Shown: positions 52,246 through 63,524, numbered from the stretch's first letter. The stretch is DNA of 64,000 nt from Chionoecetes opilio (GCA_016584305.1 JACEEZ010013901.1:30001-94000); one strand, 5' to 3'. Notes: generated by a model from the sequence alone, not told the origin. Made by a program: numbers and translations.

Positions 52246-53957
52246 TTATGGGCCTATAATATTATCCCATGCAAGATTTGTGAAGACATGGGGCTTGATG
52301 GAGAGTGGTAGAACAGCTCTCTGGTTGAAGCCCATTGCCAACTTCTGCAGACACAGAGCGGTATCATTCTCTTCCAGCTGGTCATAAGACACCCCATGTC
52401 CAAACTTATTCAGTATCCGAATGACCTCAGTGTTTCCAGTGAGTGCTTTTACCGCATAAGGAAGCAGGAAATGTTTTGGTGGTTTATACTGCCCACGTGT
52501 AACAGCGTATATCATGTCCTGGCTAAATGACTCGACAAGAATAGCAGTCCTTTGGGATTTATTCGTAGTACTAGTTGTATCTCCAGTGAGGAGCCCGACC
52601 AGAAATCGCTGTAACTCATTTGGTATGGCGATATGAGTAGCTACATCAGACGGATGATATGGCCACGGGGTGAAAATCATGTCCTTCTTGATGGCCGTTC
52701 GGATATGTGACGAAGTCTGATCTATGATCTTGTTGATATCTGTAGACTTTGCCTTCCAAAGCTTGAGCTCCCTATGTAGATTTTGATTTTCCAAGACAAC
52801 ATCCTTTAATGAGACACAGCATGGAACCATCAACAACTTTCCCTTGTCGTCGGAAAATATTTCTACTGCACCTCCAAGCTCGAATTTCAGTCTTCTGTGC
52901 ATATTCTTCTTTGTTGAATCCTTCAGAAGATTAACTCCACCAGACAACATTAATGATTCCAATTTTGTGGTCAAGGAGGTGACTGGTATAATCCTCTTGT
53001 TGGGGATAATATCTTCTCTGATGTATTCGAAAAGTTCTTGGTAAGCTTCTCCTTCAACCTTGTGATACAGTATAAATTCATCTGTTACTTTTCTCTTCTT
53101 CATTCTCATTGCTGTCCTCTTTGTTCCTAGTGTAATTCCTATAGCATGAAGTGTGGTAGTGTGCCTCTGCGGCAACAATGTCTCTACTGGTTAGTGCTAT
53201 CATCCTGCCGTCTGCATTTCTGACGGCACTCTCTCTTAGTGTTTGATCTACTCTCAGTTGTGAAGCTAGCGTAAGTGTTTCACGTGTATTGGAGTGCTTT
53301 TTGAACTTGACCTTGCTACAGAATACGCAGATCGGAGCATAAACTCTTGATTCATGTGTTGATGTTCTGGAAGACTTTTTTGGAGGACAGTCACTACTAC
53401 CAGATAGATCACTACTACATTCACCTGCTTTACTTTTCAGAGTTTCCAAGTCTCTTTTCATGGTGAACATGCTTCTACATTTTCGATGATAGAATATAAT
53501 TGGAACTTCTTTGTCCTGAAGCGTTTTTGAAACGTCTAGAATGGGGACATGGTTCCTGACTTTGGCGGCTTCAAGTAAGGTTAACCAGGAGGCATGGCTT
53601 TGAGGACTGACAAAATGTTCATCTCCGTCGGATACTGCCTGGTGTATGATGCACAGTTTCTTGGCGGGTGCCTGTGGCGTTTCCATGTTAACGGACATTC
53701 CAGGCCTCCTACGTTGAAGTTCCACAGCTACCACGACACCGGATTCTGGTCCCGGATTCTTCTCTACATCACCAGCCTTCAACAATAGCTTCGAGAGGTA
53801 GTCGGCTGCTACTCTACCTCTCCACTCCAAAAACCCGACTTTCTCTGAACGCACGACCTGCGGGCCGGCTGGTCTTCCGGCAGTGGTGGTCTCCTCGAGG
53901 GTCTCCAACGTCGCCAGTCGATCGTCCGGTCCGTCTCTCGCCGATGAAATACGACAC
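52246..53957 (-). pseudogene. 2A-peptide multidomain protein, copy A (N-terminal half)
   Basis: Unnamed family. The exon begins after a splice acceptor (TTCTTTTTCAG) at 53958. N-terminal region RLATLEETTTAGRPAG..., then YLSKLLLKAGDVEKNPGP, a 2A ribosome-skipping motif at 53747-53790. A Cys/His-containing segment follows (LCIIHQAV, YHRKCRSMFTMKRDL, ICVFCSKVKFKKHSNTRETL, VAAEAHYHTSCYRNYT), then a helical region (LTTKLESLMLSGGVNLLKDS, GKLLMVPCCVSLKDVVLENQ, SFSQDMIYAVTRGQYKPPKH). It ends abruptly at FTNLAWDNIIGP next to the left TIR. One frameshift near 53100 separates the two open frames. No ATG precedes the 2A motif in this exon, so the start must be in an upstream exon or be lost. Confidence 0.7.
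53747..53800 (-). other. 2A (CHYSEL) ribosome-skipping peptide coding site
   Basis: Encodes YLSKLLLKAGDVEKNPGP. The D-V-E-x-N-P-G-P core fits the canonical D-[VI]-E-x-N-P-G-P exactly, with a Leu-rich helix and Ala-Gly just before it, as in active 2A sequences. Translation would skip the Gly-Pro bond and release the upstream peptide. Activity is inferred from the motif. Confidence 0.85.
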
Positions 53958-54019
53958 CTGAAAAAGAATTTTTTTTTTAATTATATGTATGTATATTTAT
54001 ATAATTATATAATATACAG

Positions 54020-54144
54020 TTTGGAAAAGGGGGATAACTCCCATAAAGCTGCCACTGCCACAATGCTATCACATGTTTTCTAACTCTAGGCATTTATACC
54101 TTCCCAAAAAACACTATTAGCATTCTCGCCCTAATTTGATACCG
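54020..54144. repeat. Right ~125-bp terminal inverted repeat of the 2A-gene element
   Basis: Reverse complement of the left arm with a few differences. It ends ...CCCTAATTTGATACC, just before GACCAACCCC. Confidence 0.88.
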
Positions 54145-55157
54145 ACCAACCCCCCAGGCTGATCGCCTATAATGACGGAAGCTACAAAGCTGATTGAAAG
54201 CTCCCTCGATAGGTCGTAAACGAGTAGAAAGGTTGTGACTGGCTAAGGCGTCATCCGTCACCAGCCAATGACAAACAGTTTTTAAAACTTCTCGACCAAT
54301 AACAAGCCAGCGATACATATTTCCGGGCAAGAATGGCATGCCAGACTGCCTCTGTCCGCCTTCTGTCCCCGTCATCTAAAACTAATTCTCGTTTTATTTT
54401 TAATGCTTGCGTTTTAAGTAGTTTTAATGTATCAGATAGTAAGATATATAAGTAAGGAGCCTGTGTTGCTAGTGTATTGGTGGTAGAAGGTGTGTATGTG
54501 TGTTAAAATGGTGAATATTTGTGATATGGGGCGGCTCCGCGGCAAGTATTTCTCCGTCACTCTCTGCCCCGCCAGCTCGGCCAGCAGTCACCTCATCATA
54601 ACATCTTTAAATCACCCTTATTTAAGGTGACACACGGTGCTACATTGATTTAGATAATGACACGTGGATATAACATCTCACCATAATCACTAAGTTGTAT
54701 AATAACGAGTGATAAGACGTTTAAGCCTGCCCAAACCTATCTTGGCGGAGGAGGCGGCGGCCTGCCCCGTCCGCCGCCTCTCTCAAAAACCGCCGTCATC
54801 CGCCTCACCTGTGCCTTCCTGAAGAAGACAGTCAGCTCCTACGCCTGTGATGGCACCATAGGATATCACCAGTGATCATAGGATTCCTCAAAGGGTCCTC
54901 GCTTTCCTACTAAATAATTACCAAGGAGATCTCCGCTGGCGGCGGACATCGGCTGCCGCCCGCACAACACAACACCCCGTTATCAGCTGTATAATATGTG
55001 CCTTCCTGAAGAAGTCAGGTCAGCTCCCACGCATGTGATAGCCCATAGGATATCACCAGGGACCATAGGATTCCTCAAGGGGTTCTCGCACCCCTACTAA
55101 ATATTACCAAATTTTATTATAGCTTGAAAAACATGGGGTTTTTTTTGGTTTTTTTAA
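54145..55157. other. Non-coding interior of the large TIR element, with a 187-bp duplication
   Basis: No gene. A diverged direct repeat of about 100 bp starts GTGCCTTCCTGAAGAAG at 54811 and again at 54998, with TAGGATATCACCAG and CATAGGATTCCTCAA inside each copy. Confidence 0.6.
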
Positions 55158-55278
55158 TTGTTGGGGTCCTGGAACCAAACCTATATTTTACCATTAGTTA
55201 TGTGTTTCGTTATACGAGATTTCGCTTTACGAGTATGCCAGGTGGAACCTAACTGCTCGTATCTTCGGGATCTCCCTG

Positions 55279-55831
55279 TATATAGAAATCTTCGAAAACT
55301 GTATCAGGAAGATACGCTGCCAGACGTACAAACGCACGGGAGGCTGACAAGGGAGGGAGGAGGTGCTTGGGATTAAACCCACGTGTGGTAGTCTATAGAA
55401 AGTGTCGTACCTCAGGCATTAACACACTGCTGTACACATTAATGTTTCTTATATACTTTGCTGGTATTCGTCAGTTGCATTTATATATATGTATACATCA
55501 AGAAAGTTCTCTCTGTGTAGGAAAAGTTGTATATTTGTGGCCCTTCATACTATAATAATAGGAATAGTGGGCACGCAGTGAATCATTTGACAAATGCTTA
55601 TTCTACGATTAATATGTCCCATTTTCATTAAAAATATGAGAGAAAAAGATCTACATATATTAATGTAACGAAACAGCAACAGAAACGGTCTTATAGTAAT
55701 GCCCGCAATAGTACTTTTTTCCCATGAAAAATAGAAATACTGGCGTTGTGTGGCAGCCTCAGCTTTCAATGTCTATAGTTTTTAGTCAGGTCCTCCGTCG
55801 ATGTAAAAATCTCATTTTTGGCCGCGGTGGC
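55279..55831. other. Intron sequence, nothing recognised
   Basis: AT-rich; no coding or repeat family seen between the large TIR element and the CGCGGCGCGCC arm. Confidence 0.45.
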
Positions 55832-55867
55832 GGTTAGTACCCTTCTATCGCGGCGCGCCTCATATGT
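55832..55867. repeat. Right arm of the CATATGAGGCGCGCC inverted pair
   Basis: TAGTACCCTTCTATCGCGGC then GCGCCTCATATGT, the reverse complement of 50267-50300 with two or three differences. It lies 15 bp downstream of the stop codon of copy B. Confidence 0.7.
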
Positions 55868-55881
55868 ATCTGGTGTACCGT

Positions 55882-57654
55882 TTACTCATCCTCTGAATCC
55901 TCAGAATCCGGCTCAAGGTCGGGTTTCTGCTGCTGCACTGCTTGGTTGGTGCAGGTCTGGAGCTTGCACATATCAGTGCATATGAGGCCATTGACCAGGC
56001 ATGCACAGTCAGGCAGCTTGCAAACCCGTGAACACTTGCAAGCCAGTAGCTCCAACACCACCTCTGGTGCTGGTGCCGAACGCATCCAGAGGATGTTCAG
56101 CTTCCCGTCTTCTTCAGTCCAGCCATGCTCACTGGGGCTTGGCACGTTGGCCTTGGGCTCTAAACAGCGTCTCCAGATAGCAGCCTGGAAGTTGACTCTC
56201 TGTGCGTGTAGGAAGAGGCAGTCTCTGCATGGTGGCAGCTGGCTTGACTCTGCTTCCCCTATCTTTGCACAGAAGAGCTGGTAGTGCAGCTCGTTGACAC
56301 TCTTGCCCCCGCAACATGCAACACAATGCCCAAGGCGGTTGAGGATGCTTATCAGCTCAACATTACCTGTCAAAGACTTGACACTGAAGGACAGGGCAAT
56401 GTGTTTGGGCGGCTTGGCTTTGCCACATGTCACTGCATACACAATGTCCTGGCCAAACGATTGCAGGAGACTCTGAACTCTTGGGGTTACACTGTCAATG
56501 CTGTCAGGGTCGTCGGACCCTGTGAGCAGGGTGCGCAAGAAGCACAAGAGTGATTCTGGAACGATATCAGGTTTGACACTCTCTATCTCTGGTGGCCAGG
56601 ATTGGTTGATATCTTTGGCTTTGGTCTTGATGTCAGCCCCGAGTTGCTTGGCAGCCTTTGTTTGGAGTTCCTGGGCATCACCTCTGGACAGGGTCTTCAA
56701 CTGTTTCTTTAGAGATTGGTTTTCCCTGACAAGTTCCTGCACAGTTAAGCTGTCTGGATAGATGAGAAGTTTGCCATTATGATCTTGGATGATGTGAAGA
56801 AATCCACCAAACTCCTTCTCAATCCTTTGCCGCAGGTGTTTTTTGGTGGAGTCCTGCACTTGGTTCACACCAAAGCTCTTCATGGATGCCACAAGTCTAG
56901 AGGTAACATCAGTCATCATCAGGACCTTTGGGGTACCGAAAAGCTCCATTCTGATGTAATGAAAGAGCTCACTGTATGACTGACTAACAGCCGCCTCATA
57001 TATATCTTCATCTTCTTTGTCATCGGCACTGACAGCACCCTTCTGCTGTGAAGTTTCGCCCCGTGTGTAGAATCTATAGCAGGACCTGTGGTATGTGCTT
57101 CAGCGGCCACAATATCTCTGCTTACAATGCCAAGTATTCTGCTGTCCAGTTTCTTTGTGGCAGCATTCCTGATCTTAGCATCAGCTCTCAGTTCTCTGCA
57201 CTTCACCAACACTTCTCGAGTCTTCTGTCGTTTGGCGTACTTGTTTGTTTTCTGGCAAATTATGCACTCTGCTTCATATGTTCTTGAGGTGCTAGGGATT
57301 GCACGACCAGCTATTGCAGGGTTGCTATCCTCAGGACAGCCATTGGTAGTCTTCTCTTTTTGAGCAAGGATGCCATCTAGTGCTTACTTCATCGTGAAGA
57401 TGCTGCGACATTTTTTGTGGTAATTGAGAGCAGGGATCTCTCCTTCGGGAGTGTCTTCAGCCAACTCCAATATGGGCTCATGACGCCGTATTTGAGCTGC
57501 CCGGAGGAGAGTTTTCCAGGAGTCGACGGATTGTGGTGAAATTAGGTTTCCATTGTCCATCGGAACAATGAATGATGCACTCTAGCCTGCGGCGCGTTTG
57601 GAGTCGGATCAGTTACAAGGGTGCTCAGTGTCCGCCATCATTCAGCTCGTCCAT
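55882..57654 (-). pseudogene. 2A-family protein, copy B (no 2A; Cys-rich tail; middle deleted)
   Basis: Related to copy A. After an acceptor (CTTGTCTGTTGCAG) the exon starts ATGGACGAGCTG at 57654 but soon hits stops and frameshifts. Broken pieces match copy A: LISPQSVDSWKTLLRAAQI, LNYHKKCRSIFTMK, then a stop, CIICQKTNKYAKRQKTREVL, GIVSRDIVAAEAH. The frame 56949-55882 is open: MELFGTPKVLMMTDVTSRLV, GKLLIYPDSLTVQELVRENQ, SFGQDIVYAVTCGKAKPPKH, SLTGNVELISILNRLGHCVA. It then jumps to VNELHYQLFCAKIGEAESSQ, WMRSAPAPEVVLELLACKCS and a Cys-rich tail CKLPDCACLVNGLICTDMCK resembling tesmin/TSO1 CXC repeats, ending EPDSEDSEDE. By comparison with copy A the central part is missing. Confidence 0.65.
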
Positions 57655-58179
57655 CTGCAACAGACAAGAACATGGATTAGAATTTTTTTTTTGCAGTTCT
57701 TTCAACGTAAATACTCCTGGTAATATATAAGGCTTAAGACGTAAATGATATCAAGATATGGATTTCTATGAATATACAGTTTTTGTTTTTAGCCTCTTAG
57801 ACGTCAATATATAACATTTGAAGAATAGTAAGAGTACCATTTAAAAGATGATCATCACCCTACAATCTCATCTCAATGGCATTTTATCGAGAAATTACTT
57901 GTTTTAAGAGTTGTTGTAACGAAATATGGCTGGGAAACGCAATTTTTTTCAATTTTGATGAAAACTGCCTTCAACTTCCGGCTTCATTTGCGCAAAAAAC
58001 TATGACATATATAGCAAAAATGCACGGAGACAAACCTTGCAGAATTTAATTTAACTAAAGCCTTAGTCCATATACCTTTATGCCTATGATGCACCGTTTC
58101 ATAAATAAAAATGGAAAATATGAAAAAATTACCCAAGAAAGTGGGTTTTTCACAAAAATATACCGTAAAGCTACCAACA
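57655..58179. other. Upstream/intron sequence of copy B, nothing recognised
   Basis: AT-rich. Contains the acceptor for copy B at its left edge. No upstream exon or promoter could be identified. Confidence 0.4.
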
Positions 58180-58297
58180 TGGAAAGGCTATCATACATAA
58201 TTTTACTTCTATTGATGCAACAATCAAAATGGCACAAGTATAGTTTTGCCACCTTGGGTGGTACCGATATCTGGTCCGGCCCATGGACTATATGTAA
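58180..58297. repeat. Right arm of the large inverted repeat
   Basis: Reverse complement reads AGTCCATGGGCCGGACC, GGTACCACCCAAGGTGGCA, TATGATAGCC..GTTGGTAGCTT, parallel to 49757-49885 but diverged. Confidence 0.6.
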
Positions 58298-59719
58298 TGA
58301 AAACATTTTAGCTACAATAATTTTTTCATTTTTTCAACTGGACGTATGTAAGTATAAACACTAATACCCAGATCATGACCACAGGATAATTCTACTTACA
58401 GTACGTATCTCTGGTTCACCGACTACGTTAAGTCCACCTGTAAGTCCATTCTAAGGTGAACTTGGGGTGGAATTCAAAGAGAGGTTTTCTTTGAGGATTG
58501 TTAAATAAATATAGGCCTCCGTTACTGGAACCCGGTCAACACTGTTATTGAAAAAAGAGGCTAGGCAGTGGCGTTATGATGTTGTTCACAAGGAAAAGCA
58601 ACTGAGTGGCTAAACGACTTCAATGATGTCATGAGACTCGCCAGCATATCACAGTCATGTTATCAAAAATGCCAGCCAATCACAATACAGAAAATGTTCC
58701 TTATTCTGAAGGAATACCATGTCTCGCCGCCATATGAGAGAAAAATAAAACTTATAAGGATAACCATAGCAGAGTGGTATGATATGGTAGTCCACTACGA
58801 TAACCCCCCCATCAACAACACCCACGCGAAACTCCCGCCCTGCTTCAACACAGGGCAACCGCCTCCGCTTCTCTCTCCTACTACCCCCTCCCGCTCACTC
58901 ATCCCCCTCTCCATCACACCACACACATTTAATGATTGTTCTATTTAACCTAACTCTCATAAATATTTGTCGTAACTCATAAATTATCACCTACATACAT
59001 ATCCAACCACTGCAAATCTTAATTTTCATATCTTATGAACCAGAGGCGTGCACACACATTCAGAAGGGCAGGGGCTCATCTCCAAAAAAAGGGCACTCAC
59101 CAAAAACTTATAAATTCTGGAAGACTACAATCATGCTCAAGCGAGCGAGCTTGTATGTGTATGTCATGTGCGATGTGCCTGTAGGGCAATATTATCATTT
59201 GATATCTTTCGCACTTAAACACGTAAACGATTTATCAAAGTAACATTGCTATAATTTTGTATTTACATATCTTGAGAAAACAATGACAAATCAGCTAGAG
59301 CCCCATCATGACGCCCATCTTTTGGAAAAGCTGTAGACGAACAATACCTTTGTTCCTGAATGGATGTCCATTGTTGATTGTCCTGCACACAAGGAATACA
59401 CTAACTCATCACCACAAAACATGGGACTTTACTTAGTTTTTAGCAACTAAAGCTATCAAATACCAAGAACAAATAATCCAAATGTTATTGAAACGTACCC
59501 ACGTCCATATACATCGATAGAACGGACTAAAAGGGGTGAACCTTCGTCAGATAACGCCGATTGTACACACACAAAAAAAAATTGCAATAATATGAGCCAC
59601 CTCAAGCCAAGTTCCTCCCTCTTCTGTGACGTCATATATTACAACTTAGAGGCATTACAGAATTTGTGCATGTTTTATCTATATAATTTATTTATTTATA
59701 TATTTATTTTATTTTATTT
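58298..59719. other. Intron sequence, nothing firmly recognised
   Basis: AT-rich with a C-rich stretch at 58800-58920. A CAGAGGCGTGCACACACATTC phrase near 59041 resembles a hAT-type MITE end without a visible partner. Confidence 0.45.
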
Positions 59720-59724
59720 TATAT

Positions 59725-60600
59725 TATTTTTGTGTGTATTTACCTAGTTGTGTTTTACAGGGTCTGAGCTACACTCGTGTGGTCCCGTCTCCGTATCTAC
59801 ATTTATCCAGTCTTTCTTTCAATTGGTGCACATTATGTGCCGATATCACCTCCTCATTTTGTCCATTCCAAACTTCTACATTTCTATGAGGGAAGCTGTA
59901 CTTCTTTATGTTGTTCAGGCATCTCCCTTTTCCTAGTGTTTTTGTATATCCTCTTGTGTATCGACCTTCTCTTTGCTTCCGAGTCAGTAGTCTCTCATTG
60001 TCTGTTTCTTCCATCCTACTTATCAGCTTTAAAGTTGTTATTAAGTCTCCTCCTTCTCATCTCTATTCAAGTGTTGGTAACTTTATTTCCTGCAACCTTT
60101 ATTCATAAGAAATTTCTTCTAGCTCTGGTACAATCTTTGCTGCCATTCTCTGTATCCTCTCCAACTTTTTCACATGCTTCTTTTTATATGGGGACCATAC
60201 AATGGCAGCATATTCCATTTTTGGTCGGATCATTGTAGTAATTATCTTGTTCATCATATTTTTGTCCATGTAATGAATGCCACTCTAATATTCTTCAACA
60301 TCCTGTATGTATCTCCAAATATATTATTTATATGTTTTTCTGGTTGCTGGTTATTCTGCATTATCACTCCCAGGTCCTTTTCTTCATGAACCTTTTGTAA
60401 TTACTTCATTTCCCATTTTATATGGCCATTTATATCTTTTCGCTTTTTCCAATCTCCATCACATGACACTGATTCACAATTGAATTCCATTTTCCCATCT
60501 TCTGCTCCATTCGTAGATCTTGTTCAGGTCATTTTGTAGTGTTTCACAATCTTTATAGTTTTTTTATTTCTCTTAATAGTTTTGCACCATCCGCAAACAA
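59725..60600 (-). mobile_element. CR1/L2-like LINE, 3' fragment (minus)
   Basis: Begins with the tail TGTGTATTTACCTAGTTGTG (minus: CACAACTAGGTAAATACACA), then, on the minus strand, CRYGDGTTRV stop and KYSFPHRNVEVWNGQNEEVI. Degraded RT thumb sequence continues up to about 60600. Stops abruptly where an RTE fragment starts. Confidence 0.82.
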
Positions 60601-60647
60601 ACTTAATATAAAAAAGAAATGTATTTCTTCAGGGAGCCCCTTCAGGA

Positions 60648-60872
60648 GCAGGGATCCTTCCCATCGGGTTGTATCTGTTAGATAATCCGGCGTGGAGGAG
60701 GCCAAGGGGGCGCCCACAAGGCAGGTGGCTGGGGCAAGTTGAGTTTTCCTGTTGAGAGTTGCTTGGTCTGAGAAGGGAGCCTGCATGGGGACTTCGCGCG
60801 TGGTGATCCCCAGGAGTGGCGTCGTAAGGTGGGCGAGGCGACGCGCCCCCCAGCATATTCCCCCAATGGTTG
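60648..60872 (+). mobile_element. RTE-type LINE 3' fragment (plus), tail-to-tail with next copy
   Basis: About 220 bp of the RTE 3' end (WRRPRGRP region to the CCCCCAATGGTTGATCATTGA tail). Forms one arm of an inverted repeat with 60886-61085. Confidence 0.85.
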
Positions 60873-60885
60873 ATCATTGATACGC

Positions 60886-63340
60886 CGGGAGGCGCGTCGC
60901 TTCGCCCACCTTACGACGCCACGCCTGGGGGTCACCACGCGCGAGTCCCCATGCAGGCTCCCTTCCCAGACCAAGCAGCTCTCGACAGAAACATCAACTT
61001 GCCCCAGCTACGAGCCTTGTAGGCACCCCGTTGGCCTCCTCCACGCCGGAATGTCTCTTACAGATACAACCCGATGGGAATGATCGGTTTCAGGGTAGCG
61101 TGCCATATGCCCATATAGCCTAAATTGGCGCTGACGGACTATGCAGGTAATAGGCCTCGATTCAGTCTCACAGTGCAATCTCTGATTTGACACGTAATCA
61201 TCCCAACGATACCCCATGATTCTGCGAAGACACATATTACCAAAGGCATCAATTCGCCTCTTCAAGTCGCTATTTAGTGTCCATGTCTCACAACCATGAG
61301 AATCACAAGCGACTTAAAGACCCGGATCTGTGTCCTCCTGCACAGGTACCGACAACACCAAATACTCGTACTGAGCGAGTCCATAACACCGTGGGCTATG
61401 CCAATCTGCCGTAACACTTCTTGACATGACCTGCCATCATTATGGACTGCACAACAAAGGTATGTAAAAATTTCCAAGATCTCAATGTCCTCGCCGCACG
61501 CATGAACAGACTGTACTGTTTCATCTAGTAAGCCTCCAAACACCTGGACCTTGGTCTTGAGCCAGGAGACCTCAAGTCCCAGAGGCTTTGCCTCCTCGTG
61601 CAGCGCCTCGAGAGTCATCACCAGGACCTCCAGCGACTCAGCAAATATTACTGCATCATCGGCAAAAACAAGATCAGTGATCTTGGTGTTGCCAAGATTC
61701 GAGGATGCTCCACAGTCCACAATCACTTTGATCTACAACTTGGCCCAATACCCAGTCCATACAAGTGTTGAAAAGTGATGGGGCAAGGACGCACCCTTGC
61801 CACACTCCTGTATTAACAGGAAAAAAGCTGGATACACCTCCTCCACACTTCACAGCACTCTCAGTCCCAGAGTAAAGACCAGTCATCAAACCAATAGTCC
61901 TTGCAGGAATCCCGCGAAGTCGCAGAAGATCCCAGAGTGACTCACGATGCACTGAGTCAAACGCCTTCTTGAGATCAACATAGGCTGCAAGTATCCCCTG
62001 TCGAAACTCACATCGGCGTTCTACCACGATACAAAGCGCTAGGATACAGTCCGTTGTTGACTTACCAGGCGTGAACCCAGACTGCTGAAGTCTCTGATGC
62101 TTCAGCAGATGACTGCGAATCCGTGTCAGCAATAGATGGGCAAGCACCTTGCCTGGCAAGCTGAGCAGTGTAATACCGCGGCAATTGTTGCAGTCCTGAC
62201 GGCCCCCTTTCCCTTTCCAGATAGGGACAACCAGCCTTCTTTTTCAGTCAGTAGGAATGGTACCTGATTGCCACACGGCAGTCAGAACAGCATGCAACCC
62301 GCGGATCATGGCCTCACCCCCAGCTTTGAGGAGCTCCGCACTGATATTACAAACACCAGCTGCCTTTCCACCCCTCAACTTTGGTACAGCCTCTCTGACC
62401 TCGTCAAGAGAGGGTGCGGTTTCGTCAATGGGAGGATCGGCATCCACTGCTCGTAATCTAGTGGTGTGAAGCTGCTCAATTGGAGGGTCCAACATGAACA
62501 ACTGCCCAAAGTACTCAGCCCAAGGAGCCATCTGCCCATCCATGTCCGACACGAGGCACCCATCTGCTGCTCGAATAGCACTCGCCCGGGATGGAGACTT
62601 GGAACTTCATGGATGGAGACTTCTTCAAGGCTCGGTAGGTGAGTCGGAGGTCATTAGCGTTCAAGTGCCCCTCGACATCCTCAGCGAGACTCCTGACATA
62701 CCTCTCCTTGTCTCTCCCCAGGAGGGTTCTAGACCTGCGTGACAGGGCCCTGTGCTGGTACTGGTTCCCAGCCAGCCTGGCACCGCGACTCTTCTCGATA
62801 TTTTCCAGCATCTCCGTCGAGATAAAACCACGCCTTGACCTCGGGCGCTCCCCAATACACTCCTTGGCAGCCTGGAGAGTTTCACGTTTGAAGGTATCCC
62901 ACAGTTCTACAGGGTCCTTGAGGGCACATCAAACCGATTTGAGACTGCCACTGCATTCTCATGGGCACATGTCATGTCCTTCAGCTTCTCAAGATGAAAC
63001 ACAGTATGGTTACCTCTTGAGATTCTTCTAGGCTTGACATGAAGCTTAAGTGTAGCAACAACAAGTCTGTGATCAGTTGCAAAGAACTCAGCACTCCGGG
63101 AAACCCTGCAGTTCTGAAGACACCTCCAACGAGAATTAACGAAGATGTGGTCGATCTCCTTAGCTACCCCTCCTCCATTACTATACCATGTCCAGAGGTG
63201 CAGCTCTGGTCTCTGATACCAAGAACCTGCAATTCTCAACCTTCTGAACCTCGCAAAATTCAGAAGCAGAGAACATTTAATGTTTCTGGTACCGGAGCCA
63301 TGGGGACCAACACATAACTCGTAGTCTTCTCTCACAGTGA
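60886..63340 (-). mobile_element. RTE-type LINE (copy R4), minus strand
   Basis: Collinear with copy R3 over its length, from a 3' end lacking the last few bases and the TGATTGA tail to an endonuclease 5' truncation near 63340. Confidence 0.88.
61008..63335 (-). pseudogene. RTE-type endonuclease-reverse transcriptase (broken)
   Basis: Pieces on the minus strand: EIDHIFVNSRWRCLQNCRVS and ATDHRLVVATLKLH (63335-62907), an Arg-rich linker, GGKAAGVCNISAELLKAG, YVDLKKAFDSVHRESLWDLL, GVWQGCVLAPSLFN, FADDAVIFAESLE near 61660, and CLRRIMGYRWDDYVSNQRLH near 61220. Frames break near 62900, 62580-62600, 62230, 61690-61720 and 61270. Dead copy. Confidence 0.85.
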
Positions 63341-63524
63341 GGTTTTACCAGAGGTGGGGCTTGATCCAATTTAAAAGTGATTAACTCTTTGAGTCGATGC
63401 AGATCTGGATCTTGATCCAGGAATTTTGTAATGATATCCTGAGGGCTTGGTGTTCTCCACCCACAAAGTGGAGCCCGACACCATTCGGGAAGTCTACACA
63501 CGCACACTTTAAATTTTTAGCTCC
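63341..63524. other. Short unassigned stretch
   Basis: Contains GGATCTTGATCCAGG, a small palindrome, and an open minus frame (WCRAPLCGWRTPSPQDIITK) of unknown origin. Possibly leftover LINE 5' sequence. Confidence 0.35.

Larger units (their letters stand above)
52072..54144 (-). mobile_element. TIR-bounded element carrying the 2A-family gene (copy A)
   Basis: Bounded by inverted arms of about 125 bp, 52072-52198 and 54020-54144, which differ at only a handful of positions by eye. Outer bases are GGTATCAAATTAGGGCGAGA on both sides. Between them lies only the minus-strand 2A-family gene. No target duplication is clear. This looks like an internally shortened DNA transposon whose cargo is the gene. 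Confidence 0.75.
51663..55278. mobile_element. Large TIR element (CAGGGAGGTCCCG...TATACGAG)
   Basis: Left end CAGGGAGGTCCCGTTATACG at 51663 and right end ...CTTCGGGATCTCCCTG at 55278, with TA on both sides and ATACGAG motifs repeated just inside each end. mariner/pogo type by target. It encloses the 2A-gene element at 52072-54144 and non-coding sequence. Confidence 0.8.

Noticed and set aside
52246..57654. 2A motif as evidence of an integrated virus
   Set aside because: The surrounding protein has no viral polymerase, helicase or capsid features and is bounded by transposon-like inverted repeats, with splice acceptors. A cellular or transposon gene fits better.
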